DNA of 64,000 bases from Rhodoferax sp. (GCF_023700745.1 NZ_JAMPYG010000013.1:1-64000), one strand, 5' to 3'. Positions 20,343-29,822 are shown, numbered from the stretch's first letter. The notes: a model not told the origin generated them from the letters alone. Program-made: numbers and translations.

Positions 20343-21914
20343 ATGAAAAACATCGAGGCTAATTTCAGGCTGACGCCATGGCTTATGGCAACAGCGCTGA
20401 GCGTCGTTCTGGCCGCTTGCGGCGGTGGCGGACAAGACACCATTCTGGGTGCCGGTGCCATCGCTCCGGTGGTCGTGGTACCGCCTGCAGTCACGGTCGT
20501 GACGCCGTTCGCCGGCGCCCTCAACGTGGCGCCCAATACCAAAACCATCACCGCAGCCTTCAGCAAGGCGATGGATCCCGCCACGCTCACGGGTGCCAGC
20601 TTTACCCTGGCTTGCCCGGCTGCAACAGCCATCACCGGCGGCACGGTCAGCTACCTGGCTGACAGCAAGATCGCCACGCTCACCCTGTCCACGGACCTGC
20701 CCAGCGCCACCGTCTGTACCGCCACCGTGACCACTGCGGCCAAAGACAGCACCGGCGTGAGCCTGGCCAGCAACTACACTTGGCAATTCACCACCAGCGC
20801 AACGACCGACACGACGGCTCCCACCGTGACATTGGTCGCCCCCATCGATGCAGCTACGGGTGTTGCCACCAACACGGCGGTCAAAGCCACCTTCAGTGAA
20901 GCCATGGACCCGCTCACCCTCAAAACCGCCAACTTCACGCTCACCAGCGTCGGTGGACCGGTTGCAGGCACGGTCAGCATCAATCCTCTGAACGACGCAG
21001 CCACTTTTACACCCAATGCCAATCTGGCAACAAGCACGACTTACACGGCCAGAGTCACCACGGGCGTCACTGATCAGGCCGCCAATCCGCTTGCTATCGA
21101 CAAGGTATGGACCTTTACCACAGCAGCCACAGCAACCACGCAGCCCTTGATCGCCCTGAACCTGGCAGAGCCCTTTGGCACCTTTGGCGGTAGCGCCGGC
21201 ATGACCAACATGGGGACGCTGACCGTCGTCAATGGTGACATTGGCACGATTGCCACGGGCACCTCCATGGTCACCGGTTTCCATGAATCCCTGGCTTTCG
21301 GTGATGACATTTACACCGAAACGACGCTGAACAGCGGTGCAGTCAACGGCATGATCTACACCTGCACCAACTCGACAACAGGCGCTAATTCTGCCGGCCC
21401 AAGTGCACCCGAGTGCGCCCTGGCGACCCAGGCTCGGCTTGATGCCGAAACGGCCTACCTGGCCCTGGTGGCCAAGCCCGTCGGTGGCGCAAGCCCGGCA
21501 CCTGGCGCCAATCTGGCCGGTATCACCTTGCAGCCAGGTGTCTACAAGGCACCCGGTGGCTCGTTCCTGATCGAAGGGGGCAACCTGACGCTCGATGCCC
21601 AGGGTGATGCCAACGCCACCTGGGTGTTCCAGATGGCCACCACGCTCACCGTCGGCGGACCGGGCGCAGCGGCTCCGCAAAGCATCATCCTCGCCGGTGG
21701 CGCCCTGGCCAAAAACGTGTTCTGGCAAGTCGGCTCCACGGCCACCATCAACGCAGCCGGTGGCGGCACCATGGTCGGCACCATCATTGCGCAAGCCGGA
21801 GTCAACATTTCGACCGCCGACAACATGACCATCATGACACTGAACGGCCGGGCCTTGTCCCTGGGCGCCTCGGTCACCATGGTCAACACGGTGATCAACG
21901 TGCCAGCCCAATAA
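20343..21914 (+). CDS. Lipoprotein with two Ig-like (Big_5) domains and a DUF3494 ice-binding-like domain
   Basis: A 523-residue predicted outer-membrane or surface lipoprotein. The signal sequence ends in the lipobox LAAC with Cys26, followed by a Gly run. Two SbsA/Big_5-type Ig-like repeats follow (about 48-150 and 155-260; both contain FSKAMDP or FSEAMDP), then DUF3494 (about 275-520; LAGITLQPGVYK, LDAQGDANATWVFQM, NVFWQVGSTATI). DUF3494 includes ice-binding proteins, but many members are untested, so ice binding is inference. AAGAGG precedes the ATG. An OmpA gene follows 13 bases later. Confidence 0.85.
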   Translation: MKNIEANFRLTPWLMATALSVVLAACGGGGQDTILGAGAIAPVVVVPPAVTVVTPFAGALNVAPNTKTITAAFSKAMDPATLTGASFTLACPAATAITGGTVSYLADSKIATLTLSTDLPSATVCTATVTTAAKDSTGVSLASNYTWQFTTSATTDTTAPTVTLVAPIDAATGVATNTAVKATFSEAMDPLTLKTANFTLTSVGGPVAGTVSINPLNDAATFTPNANLATSTTYTARVTTGVTDQAANPLAIDKVWTFTTAATATTQPLIALNLAEPFGTFGGSAGMTNMGTLTVVNGDIGTIATGTSMVTGFHESLAFGDDIYTETTLNSGAVNGMIYTCTNSTTGANSAGPSAPECALATQARLDAETAYLALVAKPVGGASPAPGANLAGITLQPGVYKAPGGSFLIEGGNLTLDAQGDANATWVFQMATTLTVGGPGAAAPQSIILAGGALAKNVFWQVGSTATINAAGGGTMVGTIIAQAGVNISTADNMTIMTLNGRALSLGASVTMVNTVINVPAQ

Positions 21915-21927
21915 TCAGGAGAACAAC

Positions 21928-23082
21928 ATGACCCACACCTCACGCAAATCCATCAGCACTGCAGGCAAACTCAGCCTGCTGACCATGGTCCTCATGGCCG
22001 CCCCGTTTGCCATAGCGCAAGACACCGGCTGGTATGGCGGCGCCAACATCGGTCGCACTCAAGCCAGCATTGACGATGCCCGCATCACCAGTGGCTTGCT
22101 CGGCAGTGGACTCAGCACCACCTCGATTGAAGACAATGACCGTGATCGCGGTTACAAGTTGTTTGGCGGCTACCAGTACAACAAGAACTTCGCCGTGGAA
22201 GCCGGTTATTTCGACCTGGGCCAGTTTGGTTTTGTGGCCAACACCACCCCCACCGGTACCTTGAACGGCGACATCAAGGTCAGGGGGCTCAACCTCGACG
22301 CGGTCGGCATCCTGCCGATCACCGAGAAGTTTTCTGCCTTTGGCCGCCTCGGCGTCACTTATGCGCGCACCAAGGGCAGCTTTGCCGGCACCGGCGCTGT
22401 CAACGTGCTCAACCCCAACCCGAGCGAGCGCGACGCCAACCTCAAGGTCGGCCTGGGTGTGCAATACGCCTTCACCAACGCCCTGAGCCTGCGCGCCGAG
22501 ATCGAACGCTACCGCATCAACGATGCCGTGGGCAACAAGGGCGATGTCGACATGGCCTCCATCGGTCTGGTGTACCGTTTTGGTGGCAAAACACCGACGT
22601 CGGTGGCTCAGACCTACGTGCCTGCACCTTTGGTCGTCGCTCAGGCGCCGGCACCCGTGTACGTGGCGCCACCACCACCACCTCCTCCTGCTCCCATGCC
22701 GCAAAAGGTGAGCTTTTCAGCGGATTCACTGTTCGACTTTGACAGCGCCGCCGTCAAACCCACGGGCCGCGCCGAGCTTGATAAATTGGCTGCTGACCTG
22801 CGCGGTGTTGACTTTGACGTGATCAACGTCACCGGCCACACCGACCGCATTGGCCGGCAAGCCTATAACCAGAAGTTGTCAACCCAGCGCGCCGAAGCGG
22901 TCAGCACCTACCTCGTGACCTCGGCAGGCATTCCGGCCAACAAGATCAATGCCAGGGGCGTCAATGGCTCCGATCCGGTGACCAAGCCGGGTGATTGCGT
23001 GGGTACCAAAGTCACCCCTGCCCTGATTTCCTGTTTGCAACCCGACCGCCGGGTGGACATTGAAGTGACCGGCCAACGTTAA
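21928..23082 (+). CDS. OmpA family outer-membrane porin
   Basis: A 384-residue protein: signal peptide ending near AIA-QD, an N-terminal eight-strand barrel (WYGGANIGRTQASI to SIGLVYRFGG, about 25-215), a Pro-rich linker (VAPPPPPPPAPMP) and a C-terminal OmpA peptidoglycan-binding domain with FDFDSAAVKP and TGHTDRIG. It anchors the outer membrane to the cell wall. AGGAG lies eight bases before the start. It is probably co-transcribed with the DUF3494 lipoprotein. Its stop overlaps the end of the convergent hydrolase gene. Confidence 0.92.
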   Translation: MTHTSRKSISTAGKLSLLTMVLMAAPFAIAQDTGWYGGANIGRTQASIDDARITSGLLGSGLSTTSIEDNDRDRGYKLFGGYQYNKNFAVEAGYFDLGQFGFVANTTPTGTLNGDIKVRGLNLDAVGILPITEKFSAFGRLGVTYARTKGSFAGTGAVNVLNPNPSERDANLKVGLGVQYAFTNALSLRAEIERYRINDAVGNKGDVDMASIGLVYRFGGKTPTSVAQTYVPAPLVVAQAPAPVYVAPPPPPPPAPMPQKVSFSADSLFDFDSAAVKPTGRAELDKLAADLRGVDFDVINVTGHTDRIGRQAYNQKLSTQRAEAVSTYLVTSAGIPANKINARGVNGSDPVTKPGDCVGTKVTPALISCLQPDRRVDIEVTGQR

Positions 23083-23744
23083 GTTTTAGCCGCCAGATGG
23101 TGGCCAAACCAGGCTGCGGCCTGGCTGGCCACCTGCGCCAGCGTGCCGGACTCCTCGAACAAATGGGTGGCGCCGGGCACGATGCTGAGCTTCTTGGTGC
23201 AGGACAACAGGACATAGGCAGCCTGGTTGAGCTCAAGCACATCGGCATCCAGTCCACCCACCAGCAGCAGGGTGGGGGCACGGACTTTCACCAGCTCTTG
23301 CTGTCCCGCCAAGTCAGGGCGACCACCGCGCGACACCACGGCCTGGACCCTGTCACCCAGGGCGGCGGCAGCCCGCAAGGCCGCTGCCGCACCGGTGCTG
23401 GCACCAAAGTAGCCGATCGGAAGCCTGACCGTTTCAGGATTCTGCTGTACCCATTGGGTGGCCAGCAGCAGGCGTCTGGTCAATAGCCCGATGTCAAAAC
23501 GAACCTGGTAGTCCATGTCTTCCACCGGAGTCAGCAAGTCCATCAACAGCGTCCCCAGGCCGGTTTCACGCAATACCTTGGCGACAAAATTGTTGCGCGG
23601 GCTGTGCCGACTGCTGCCACTGCCGTGGGCAAACAGAACCAGCCCCGAGGGTTTGGCGGGGAGTTCCAGCATGCCTTCGATCAACACATGATCGACCGGC
23701 ATGCGTACCAGTTGTGACAGCCCGGTTGGGTGGCTTGACTGCAT
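23079..23744 (-). CDS. Alpha/beta hydrolase (dienelactone-hydrolase-like)
   Basis: A 221-residue alpha/beta-hydrolase with the oxyanion region LFAHGSGSSRHSPRN, the nucleophile elbow GASTGAAAA, an acid region near LLVGGLDADV and the catalytic His in PGATHLFEE. Similar proteins in Burkholderiales occur alone or fused to a phosphoribosyltransferase domain; only the hydrolase part is here. The substrate is unknown. GGAGG lies eight bases before the ATG. Its 3' end overlaps the ompA stop by four bases tail to tail. Confidence 0.82.
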   Translation of the reverse strand: MQSSHPTGLSQLVRMPVDHVLIEGMLELPAKPSGLVLFAHGSGSSRHSPRNNFVAKVLRETGLGTLLMDLLTPVEDMDYQVRFDIGLLTRRLLLATQWVQQNPETVRLPIGYFGASTGAAAALRAAAALGDRVQAVVSRGGRPDLAGQQELVKVRAPTLLLVGGLDADVLELNQAAYVLLSCTKKLSIVPGATHLFEESGTLAQVASQAAAWFGHHLAAKT

Positions 23745-23860
23745 TGATGCACCTCCAGTGGCATCACAGCTTAATCCGTTCCTGCTCCGCCTGGCTTGTG
23801 AGTTATCAAGTCTGCCGTCATCTCCAAGAGCTCACGAGCGGACGGCACACCCGGCGTTCA

Positions 23861-24223
23861 TCAGACGCGAACCACGTCGCCCTTGAGGGAATACAGGATG
23901 GCCAGAATGTCGTTCTTTTCGGCCTGTTCATAACCGTTCTTGGTCATCGCCGCCATCACGTCGTCGATGGCCGACACCAGCTCCTGTTCGTCGATATTCA
24001 TGTGCTTGTGGGCCGATAGCACGTCTTTGCCGGTATAGGTTTGCGGTCCGCCCGTGCCGGCACAGATGAAGTCGATCAGGTTTTTTTCCAATTTCCCGCG
24101 GTCCTTGACCTGTTCAAAACGGGTTTTGAACAGCGGGTTGCTGTAGTGCAAGGCAACCACGTCCAAGGCGAGTTTGCTGATGCGTTCAACACCGCCCAAG
24201 CGTTCATAAAGGGTGGAAGACAT
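23861..24223 (-). CDS. Group 1 truncated hemoglobin
   Basis: A 120-residue trHbN-type globin. It has LYERLGGVERISKLALDVV (helices A/B with the YxRLGG start), the GG motif (AGTGGPQTYTGKD) and the proximal His in AHKHMNI. Proteins of this group bind O2 or NO, and some detoxify NO. AAGGAG precedes the ATG. It lies 121 bases downstream of the flavin oxidoreductase on the same strand, so a shared transcript is possible but not shown. Confidence 0.9.
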   Translation of the reverse strand: MSSTLYERLGGVERISKLALDVVALHYSNPLFKTRFEQVKDRGKLEKNLIDFICAGTGGPQTYTGKDVLSAHKHMNIDEQELVSAIDDVMAAMTKNGYEQAEKNDILAILYSLKGDVVRV

Positions 24224-24344
24224 GGCGTTACTCCTTCAGTTTCAGTAGTCGGCGGCGCCGGATTGCACCAGCCTCGGGGTCAACCATAACGCGGCGCGCA
24301 ACGATGCGCATGACCAGAATTGACCATTCTTCCACCACCGACGC

Positions 24345-25766
24345 TCAAGCCGTGATGTTCTTGGTGTGCCGGAACAGATTGTCCGGGTCGTACTTTTTCT
24401 TCAGCGCCGCGAGGCGGGCCAGAATCGGTTTGCCGTAAGCAGCCTCGATGCGTTGGCAGCCCTCCTCCTCGGTGAGGAAGTTGATGTAGGTGCCACCGGT
24501 CGAAAAGCCTTGCGTGGCCTCAAAGCAGTCACGGGCCCACTGCAGGTTGGCCGCGTCGGCGGCGGCACTCTCCCACGCGCTGGTGATGTTGAGGACATAG
24601 GCCGCATCGCGGTTGCCAGCGGGCGAGTGTTCTGCGGGAAGCTCGCCCAGCGCCCCCTGCAGGTGAAACAGGACGATCGCCGAAAACGGGGAACACAATT
24701 GCTTCGCATGCGCGATCAGCACGTCAACGGCCTGGGCTTCGATGCGCGCCAGGTAGTGCGACTTCCAGTAGTAGCGTCGCCCCTTGGGCTGGGTGGCGTC
24801 GAGCAGGCTCTGCATCTGGGTGTAGGGCCGGCGCGTGATGATGTCAGCCACCGGCTGCCCCAATTTGCGCAGCGGCGCAATGACGGCCTCGCCCGCTTCG
24901 ATGCTGCCGCTGTGGCAAACAAAGATGGCGATGATCGGCTTGCCATGGATATCCTTGGGCAGCCAGGGCGCGGGCGGTGCGATGCGCAGCACAGCAACGC
25001 AGGTGGTTTCGCGTGGCGCCGTGGCAGTGAACTGGCGATAGAAATCAAGCACGTCCTTGGCGTCCTCGGCGCGCCAGGCAATCGCCCCGCCAAGAATCTC
25101 GGGGCCCACCGGGAACAGGCGGTACTCGAACGAGGTGACGATGCCGAAATTGCCACTACCACCGCGTAGCGCCCAGAACAGATCGGCGTTCTCGTCGGCC
25201 GCCGTCCGCACCAGCGCACCATCGGCAGTGACAACCTCCATCGAGACCAGGTTGTCGCAGGTCCAGCCGTACTGGCGCGTCAAATAGCCGAAGCCGCCGC
25301 CCACGGTGAGACCGGCGATGCCGGTGGCCGAGACGAACCCGAGCACCGCCGCCAGGCCATGCAGCTGGGTTTCGCGATCCAGATTGCCAAGCGTGCAGCC
25401 TGCCTGGGCCCGTGCCGTACGCGCCACCGGATCGACCCATACCCCCTTCATCAGCGACAGGTCGATCATCAGGCCGCCGTCGCAAACCGCCAATCCAGCG
25501 ATGTTGTGGCCACCGCCGCGCACCGAAATCAGAAACTGATGCTGACGCGCAAAGCGCACCGCCTGGACAATGTCCGCAGTGCCGCTGCAACGCACGATGA
25601 GGCCAGGGCGGCGGTCGATCATGGCGTTCCATATCTTGCGGGTTTCATCAAAGGCCACATCGTCCGGCGCCAAAACGGCACCGGCAAAGCCGGCCTTGAA
25701 TGCCTGCAGGATTTCAGGTGAAACCTGCACCACGCCGCCGTCGGCGGCCTTCAATTCGATCGTCAT
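24345..25766 (-). CDS. FAD-linked oxidoreductase (berberine-bridge type)
   Basis: A 473-residue flavoenzyme with an N-terminal FAD_binding_4 (PCMH) domain and a C-terminal BBE segment (GGTYINFLTEEEG, YDPDNLFRHTKNI). The His of RGGGHNIAGL is the usual covalent FAD attachment site; the second attachment Cys found in bicovalent members is missing (SATGIAGLTVGGG). The substrate is unknown. AGGAG lies eight bases before the ATG. It sits between the truncated hemoglobin gene and the large LuxR-type regulator, which may control it. Confidence 0.85.
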   Translation of the reverse strand: MTIELKAADGGVVQVSPEILQAFKAGFAGAVLAPDDVAFDETRKIWNAMIDRRPGLIVRCSGTADIVQAVRFARQHQFLISVRGGGHNIAGLAVCDGGLMIDLSLMKGVWVDPVARTARAQAGCTLGNLDRETQLHGLAAVLGFVSATGIAGLTVGGGFGYLTRQYGWTCDNLVSMEVVTADGALVRTAADENADLFWALRGGSGNFGIVTSFEYRLFPVGPEILGGAIAWRAEDAKDVLDFYRQFTATAPRETTCVAVLRIAPPAPWLPKDIHGKPIIAIFVCHSGSIEAGEAVIAPLRKLGQPVADIITRRPYTQMQSLLDATQPKGRRYYWKSHYLARIEAQAVDVLIAHAKQLCSPFSAIVLFHLQGALGELPAEHSPAGNRDAAYVLNITSAWESAAADAANLQWARDCFEATQGFSTGGTYINFLTEEEGCQRIEAAYGKPILARLAALKKKYDPDNLFRHTKNITA

Positions 25767-25840
25767 GGCAGCGACTCCTTCAGGGTTGTGATGCGGTCAT
25801 TGTTCGACGTCGGGCCTTCTTGTGCAATGGTCAAAAATGA

Positions 25841-28789
25841 CTATTCCGGCGGCAGCAATCGATGACGAACGGCAAATGCGGAGGCTTCGGTTCGGTTGGC
25901 GGCCTGCGTCTTGCCGAGGATGTTGCGCACATGGTTGGCGACCGTGTTCTGGCTGCGAAACAGGACCGTCGCGATTTCCTGGTTGGTCTTGCCGGCAGCC
26001 ACCAAGCGCAGCACTTGCACCTCGCGGGGTGACAAGCCGGCCACCGACGGCAAGGGCGCGGCACCGGCGATATCCGCCTGCAAACTGAGCACGGCCTGCT
26101 CCAGCCGCGCCATACCCAGTTGCCGAGCCTCAGCCAGCGCAGCCTCCAGCAATGGCAAGGCCTGCTGGCGGTCAGCACCGCCCCCTCTGCGCAACAGCAT
26201 CACCGCATACGCGTGGCGCGAATGGGCCAGCCACGGCCGACCGCCACTGCCCTGGTCAAATTCAATGGCATCCTCAAACTGCTGCTGTGCCACATCCCAG
26301 CGCTGCTGCGTCGTGGCCAGCATGCCGAGCAAGCGCGCAGCGGCGCCAAACGACGCGGTGTGGGCGCCAAAAACGAGGTTGCGCCCGGCATAGGGCAGCA
26401 ACAGCTCGTACAGCGTGGCCGCGCGCACCGTGTCGCCAAGCCAGACGCACACTTCGGCCAGATACGCCAGGCTGGCGACCCGGATGGCGTCATGTGGCAT
26501 GGCGGCAAAGCCACTGGCAGCGAGCTTGTCAAAGACGGCGCGGGCTTCGTCGCGGGCACCGAGCTCACAGTGCAGAACGGCCAGGCCCGGCTGCCAGGTC
26601 AGACCCGGCGCTGCCTTGCCCTGAAACTGCCTGAGAACAGGTGCCAGCTCGCCCAGGCGGCCCTGATGGCGGCGCAGCGTGAACATCTGGACACCAAAAA
26701 TACCGGCTGCGTTGGCACGATCGAAGCGTTGACCGCAACGCAGCGCCTGGACGGCCAGCGTTTCGGCGTCGGCAAAGCGCCCTTCGTGCGTGGCGATCAT
26801 CGCCAGCGCAGCCAGGGCCACGGCCTGATTGAAGGGCTCACGCATGGTCTCGCCGCTGACGAGATGAAAGCGGGCCGTGGCCGTTGCGGCCACCGTGTCG
26901 CCCGACTCCATCAGGTCGCCGGTGTGCCAACCCGAGAGGTAGGGCGTCAACCATTCCGGGTGACCGGCGCGGTGTACCAGTTCAGTCGCCTCGCGGGCGG
27001 CTTCGATGCGCAGCGCCAGGCGGTCAGGGAACCAGCGCCCGGGCAGGATGGCGCACAGCGCCCGGAACAGCATCCACGGGTCGTCCAGTTCGCGCCCGAG
27101 GGCAACCGCCTCGCGAAACACCGTCTCGGCCGCGTCGGCTTGATTCGAAAACAGCAAGGCCTGGCACAAAGCGGTCAATAGCCCCGTGCGTGTGCGCACA
27201 TCGGCTGGCGCGACCTGCACCAGTGCCTCGCGGATCAACACGACCGCTTTCGAGCCCTCGCTGCCCAGACGCCACTGCGCATCGCCGAAGCCGATGGCCG
27301 CACGTGCCAGCAGCAAGGCATCACCCAGGCGGCGCGCGCAACCGGCCGCAGCCGTAAAGGTGGCGAGCGCCAATTCACTGGCGCCGGCACTGTTCTGGGC
27401 GTTGCCCAGACCGAGCAGCAGGCGACCGCGCTGGGCATCGGCAACGGGGCTCAGCGGCAACAAATCGCAGGCCCGCTGGTAATGGCGCGATGCTTCCTCG
27501 TGCGCCTGCATGGCCGCCGCACGCTCGGCGGCCCGGGTGGCGTATTCGATGGCTCTGGTGACATCACCGGCCGTGCCGGCGGCGTGGTAGTGGTGAGCCA
27601 GCGCGGAAAGGCAGGGCGTGAGGTCGTCCTGGTACTGCATCTCCAACACCTGCCCGATACGCTGGTGCCAGCGCGCCCGTTGTGCCGCAGGCAGCTCGTC
27701 ATACAGGGTGTCCCGGACCAGGGCATGGGCAAACTGGTAGCCACCAGGTTCGGCCAACGCCTCGATCAGGCTGGCGGCCCGGGCCTCGGTCAGGGCCGCC
27801 AGACAGTCCTCTTCGGTAAGGTCCGCCCGCACCCGCTGCAACAACGCCAGCCGGAACTCGCGGCCGAACACCGCGGCATGCTGGAGCACGCCCAGACAAG
27901 AGGGACTCAGGCGGTTCAGGCGCACGCCAATCGCTTCGCGTACACCTTTGGGAACGGCCCAAATGCCAGTTTGGACCGTTGACACACCTGGTGCGCTGAC
28001 CTGGTTGCGGTCAAGCACCAGTTCCGTCAGGAACAAGGGGTGGCCTTCGGTCTGCTCGTGCAGTGCCGTGGCCAACTCTGGCGAGGCTGCAGCGTTGGCC
28101 GTGGCAACAAACAGGGCGGTCTCGGCCGGGCTGAAGCCGCCCAGCAGAAAACGCTGGACCGAGGTATGCCGGTGCAACTCCGCCAAGGTGTCCGACAGCG
28201 GGTGCTGCCGTGTCACTTCGGCGTCGCGGTAGGTGCCCAGCAACATCAGGCGACTGGTCTCAGCCTCAGCCATGATGAATTCGAGGAGACGCAATGACGG
28301 CACGTCAGCCCGATGCAAATCGTCAATCACCAGCAAGATCGGCTGGCGTGCGGCGGCGCGCCGCCAAAAACCCGCGATTGAATCGAAGAACCGAAAACGC
28401 GCTTTGGCCGCGTCGAGCTCGGGCAGCACGGGCTGGTCAAGGCCAAGCCGGCCCAGCTGCTCAGGGTCCAACGCAGCCACATACGCGGCAGCGGAACCAA
28501 GCATCGCCCCCAGCACGTCCTCGTCCTGCAGCGAGACGTAGCGTCGAATCATCTGTAGCCATGGCCAATAGGGGGGCGCACCCGGCTCTTCCGGGCAGCG
28601 TCCCCAAAGTGCCAGCACATTCAGGCGAGCGGCATGGGCGACCATCTCTTGTGCGGTACGGGTCTTGCCAATACCGGGCTCCCCGGTGAGCAGCACGACA
28701 CCGGGTTGCCCGGCGACGGCACGCGCCAGTGCCGCCTGCAAGGCGTCAAGCTCGCGCTGCCTGCCAATGAAGCTGCGAACGTGTTCCAT
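25841..28789 (-). CDS. Large ATP-binding LuxR-family (LAL) transcriptional regulator
   Basis: A 982-residue regulator: N-terminal AAA/STAND ATPase with Walker A TGEPGIGKTRT (about residues 34-44) and a Walker B-like LLVIDDLHRAD, a long TPR-like helical middle region, and a C-terminal LuxR helix-turn-helix (LSPREVQVLRLVAAGKTNQEIA). Such LAL/MalT-type proteins activate nearby operons after ligand binding; the ligand is unknown. The start MEHVRSFIGR is preferred: a start 19 codons earlier would overlap the DUF4242 gene. It probably follows DUF4242 in one transcript and precedes the flavoenzyme gene. Confidence 0.88.
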   Translation of the reverse strand: MEHVRSFIGRQRELDALQAALARAVAGQPGVVLLTGEPGIGKTRTAQEMVAHAARLNVLALWGRCPEEPGAPPYWPWLQMIRRYVSLQDEDVLGAMLGSAAAYVAALDPEQLGRLGLDQPVLPELDAAKARFRFFDSIAGFWRRAAARQPILLVIDDLHRADVPSLRLLEFIMAEAETSRLMLLGTYRDAEVTRQHPLSDTLAELHRHTSVQRFLLGGFSPAETALFVATANAAASPELATALHEQTEGHPLFLTELVLDRNQVSAPGVSTVQTGIWAVPKGVREAIGVRLNRLSPSCLGVLQHAAVFGREFRLALLQRVRADLTEEDCLAALTEARAASLIEALAEPGGYQFAHALVRDTLYDELPAAQRARWHQRIGQVLEMQYQDDLTPCLSALAHHYHAAGTAGDVTRAIEYATRAAERAAAMQAHEEASRHYQRACDLLPLSPVADAQRGRLLLGLGNAQNSAGASELALATFTAAAGCARRLGDALLLARAAIGFGDAQWRLGSEGSKAVVLIREALVQVAPADVRTRTGLLTALCQALLFSNQADAAETVFREAVALGRELDDPWMLFRALCAILPGRWFPDRLALRIEAAREATELVHRAGHPEWLTPYLSGWHTGDLMESGDTVAATATARFHLVSGETMREPFNQAVALAALAMIATHEGRFADAETLAVQALRCGQRFDRANAAGIFGVQMFTLRRHQGRLGELAPVLRQFQGKAAPGLTWQPGLAVLHCELGARDEARAVFDKLAASGFAAMPHDAIRVASLAYLAEVCVWLGDTVRAATLYELLLPYAGRNLVFGAHTASFGAAARLLGMLATTQQRWDVAQQQFEDAIEFDQGSGGRPWLAHSRHAYAVMLLRRGGGADRQQALPLLEAALAEARQLGMARLEQAVLSLQADIAGAAPLPSVAGLSPREVQVLRLVAAGKTNQEIATVLFRSQNTVANHVRNILGKTQAANRTEASAFAVRHRLLPPE

Positions 28790-28817
28790 GTCCCCGCAAG
28801 CCCGTCCGCTGAGGGGA

Positions 28818-29075
28818 TCAGTTGAACGCTTCCGGACGTATTTCACTGACCTCGACGATCACGTCGGCCGGCAATCCGGCACGATGCGCGGCTTCACGGA
28901 TGGCCTCGGCATTGGACGCCTCGTACAGGCAATAGGTCTTTTTCTTGTCGGCCGACAAGAAAGAGAACAGCCAGTGCACGCCGGCGTCGTCGTTGATTTC
29001 CTGCACCAGTCGCGCGTCTTCCTTGGTGAGCGCCAACTGCTCGGCGAAATTGCGTTCAATCACAAACAAGGCCAT
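28818..29075 (-). CDS. DUF4242 domain small protein
   Basis: An 85-residue protein with the DUF4242 pattern: MALFVIERNF at the start, a central WLFSFLSADKKKTYCLYEA and PADVIVEVSEIRPEAF at the end. A characterised homologue is a ferredoxin-fold nickel-binding protein, but no role is established. GAGGAGG lies five bases before the ATG, a very strong ribosome site, suggesting high expression. It is 28 bases upstream of the LuxR-type regulator on the same strand. Confidence 0.85.
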   Translation of the reverse strand: MALFVIERNFAEQLALTKEDARLVQEINDDAGVHWLFSFLSADKKKTYCLYEASNAEAIREAAHRAGLPADVIVEVSEIRPEAFN

Positions 29076-29223
29076 GTCTACCTCCTCAACGTTTTGCAAT
29101 GAGCCAAAGTTCCACCACGTCAATGTGGCCTTTCACGTTACACCATTTGGGCGCGCTCTGCTCAGCCCGTCCGCTACAGCCCATGAGCCGCGGGGCTGCG
29201 TGCAAGAATTTTTGAATACCTTG

Positions 29224-29239
29224 GGTGCGCCAGCGCACC
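29224..29239. promoter_or_regulatory. Palindromic site 3
   Basis: GGTGCGCCAGCGCACC is a perfect palindrome around CA and matches all 10 fixed core positions of GTNCGCNNGCGNAC. It lies 107 bases before the BON lipoprotein start; TTATAA follows about 19 bases after it. It could also act on the divergent DUF4242 gene, 148 bases away. Confidence 0.6.
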
Positions 29240-29346
29240 GACGCCAGCGCGGCCGCGTTATAAAGTCAGACCACCGACCGGGATCAACCCGGCGTTTCGC
29301 CCATAGGTGGTGGGGCTAACACCATCAATAACCCATGGAGTTTTAT

Positions 29347-29661
29347 ATGCAAATTCGAACCACTCTCGCAGCCGCCATGATGGCTGTCGCCCTGCTCACC
29401 ACCGCCGGTTGTGCCGTCAGCCGTGGCCAGGAAACTGTTGGCGCTTATGTGGACGACACCGGCATCACCACCCTGATCAAAGCCCGCATGGCGGAAAGCA
29501 AGCTGGTCAGCGCCACGTCCATCAGTGTTGAAACCCTGAACGGCACCGTGATGCTGTCGGGTTTTGCCAAAAGCCTCACAGAAAAGACCGCTGCTGAAAA
29601 CATTGCCCGCGGTGTCAACAACGTGAAATCTGTCCGAAACGAAATTGTCGTCCGCCCCTGA
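29347..29661 (+). CDS. BON-domain lipoprotein
   Basis: A 104-residue predicted lipoprotein. The signal sequence ends in LLTTAGC, and one BON domain follows (about 35-104; ITTLIKARMAESKLVSA, VETLNGTVMLSGFAKS, VKSVRNEIVVRP). It resembles periplasmic OsmY-like stress proteins. The ATG at 29347 is set by GGAG seven bases upstream; the earlier in-frame ATG at 29335 lies in that ribosome site. A strong terminator follows at 29779. Confidence 0.88.
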   Translation: MQIRTTLAAAMMAVALLTTAGCAVSRGQETVGAYVDDTGITTLIKARMAESKLVSATSISVETLNGTVMLSGFAKSLTEKTAAENIARGVNNVKSVRNEIVVRP

Positions 29662-29778
29662 TCAGAACGCATCATGAACCAAGATCACATCTACAACGAC
29701 GCAAAGGCCACGCCAACGTGGTTCCGCACGACCTAGTGGTGAAATTTACTTGCGCCTGAGCTGGACCAAAAAGCTTGT

Positions 29779-29822
29779 CGCCCCGTGATCCGCCTATCGG
29801 ATCACGGGGCGTCTTTCTTTTT
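29779..29822. terminator. Strong, probably bidirectional terminator
   Basis: A perfect 14-base-pair stem (29779-29792 with 29798-29811) with a 5-base CCTAT loop, followed on the + strand by TCTTTCTTTTT. It lies between the BON lipoprotein and the convergent YXWGXW gene. The other strand also has T residues after the stem, so it may end both transcripts. Confidence 0.85.

Noticed and set aside
28790..28846. Longer start (19 extra residues) for the LuxR-type regulator
   Set aside because: It would overlap the DUF4242 gene by 29 bases and adds a basic stretch not typical for the ATPase domain; the GGGG-preceded ATG at 28789 fits better.
29673..29735. Twenty-codon ORF starting MNQDHIYNDAK after the BON lipoprotein
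   Set aside because: The start vaguely recalls CsbD-type proteins, but it is too short, has no clear family pattern and no good ribosome site.
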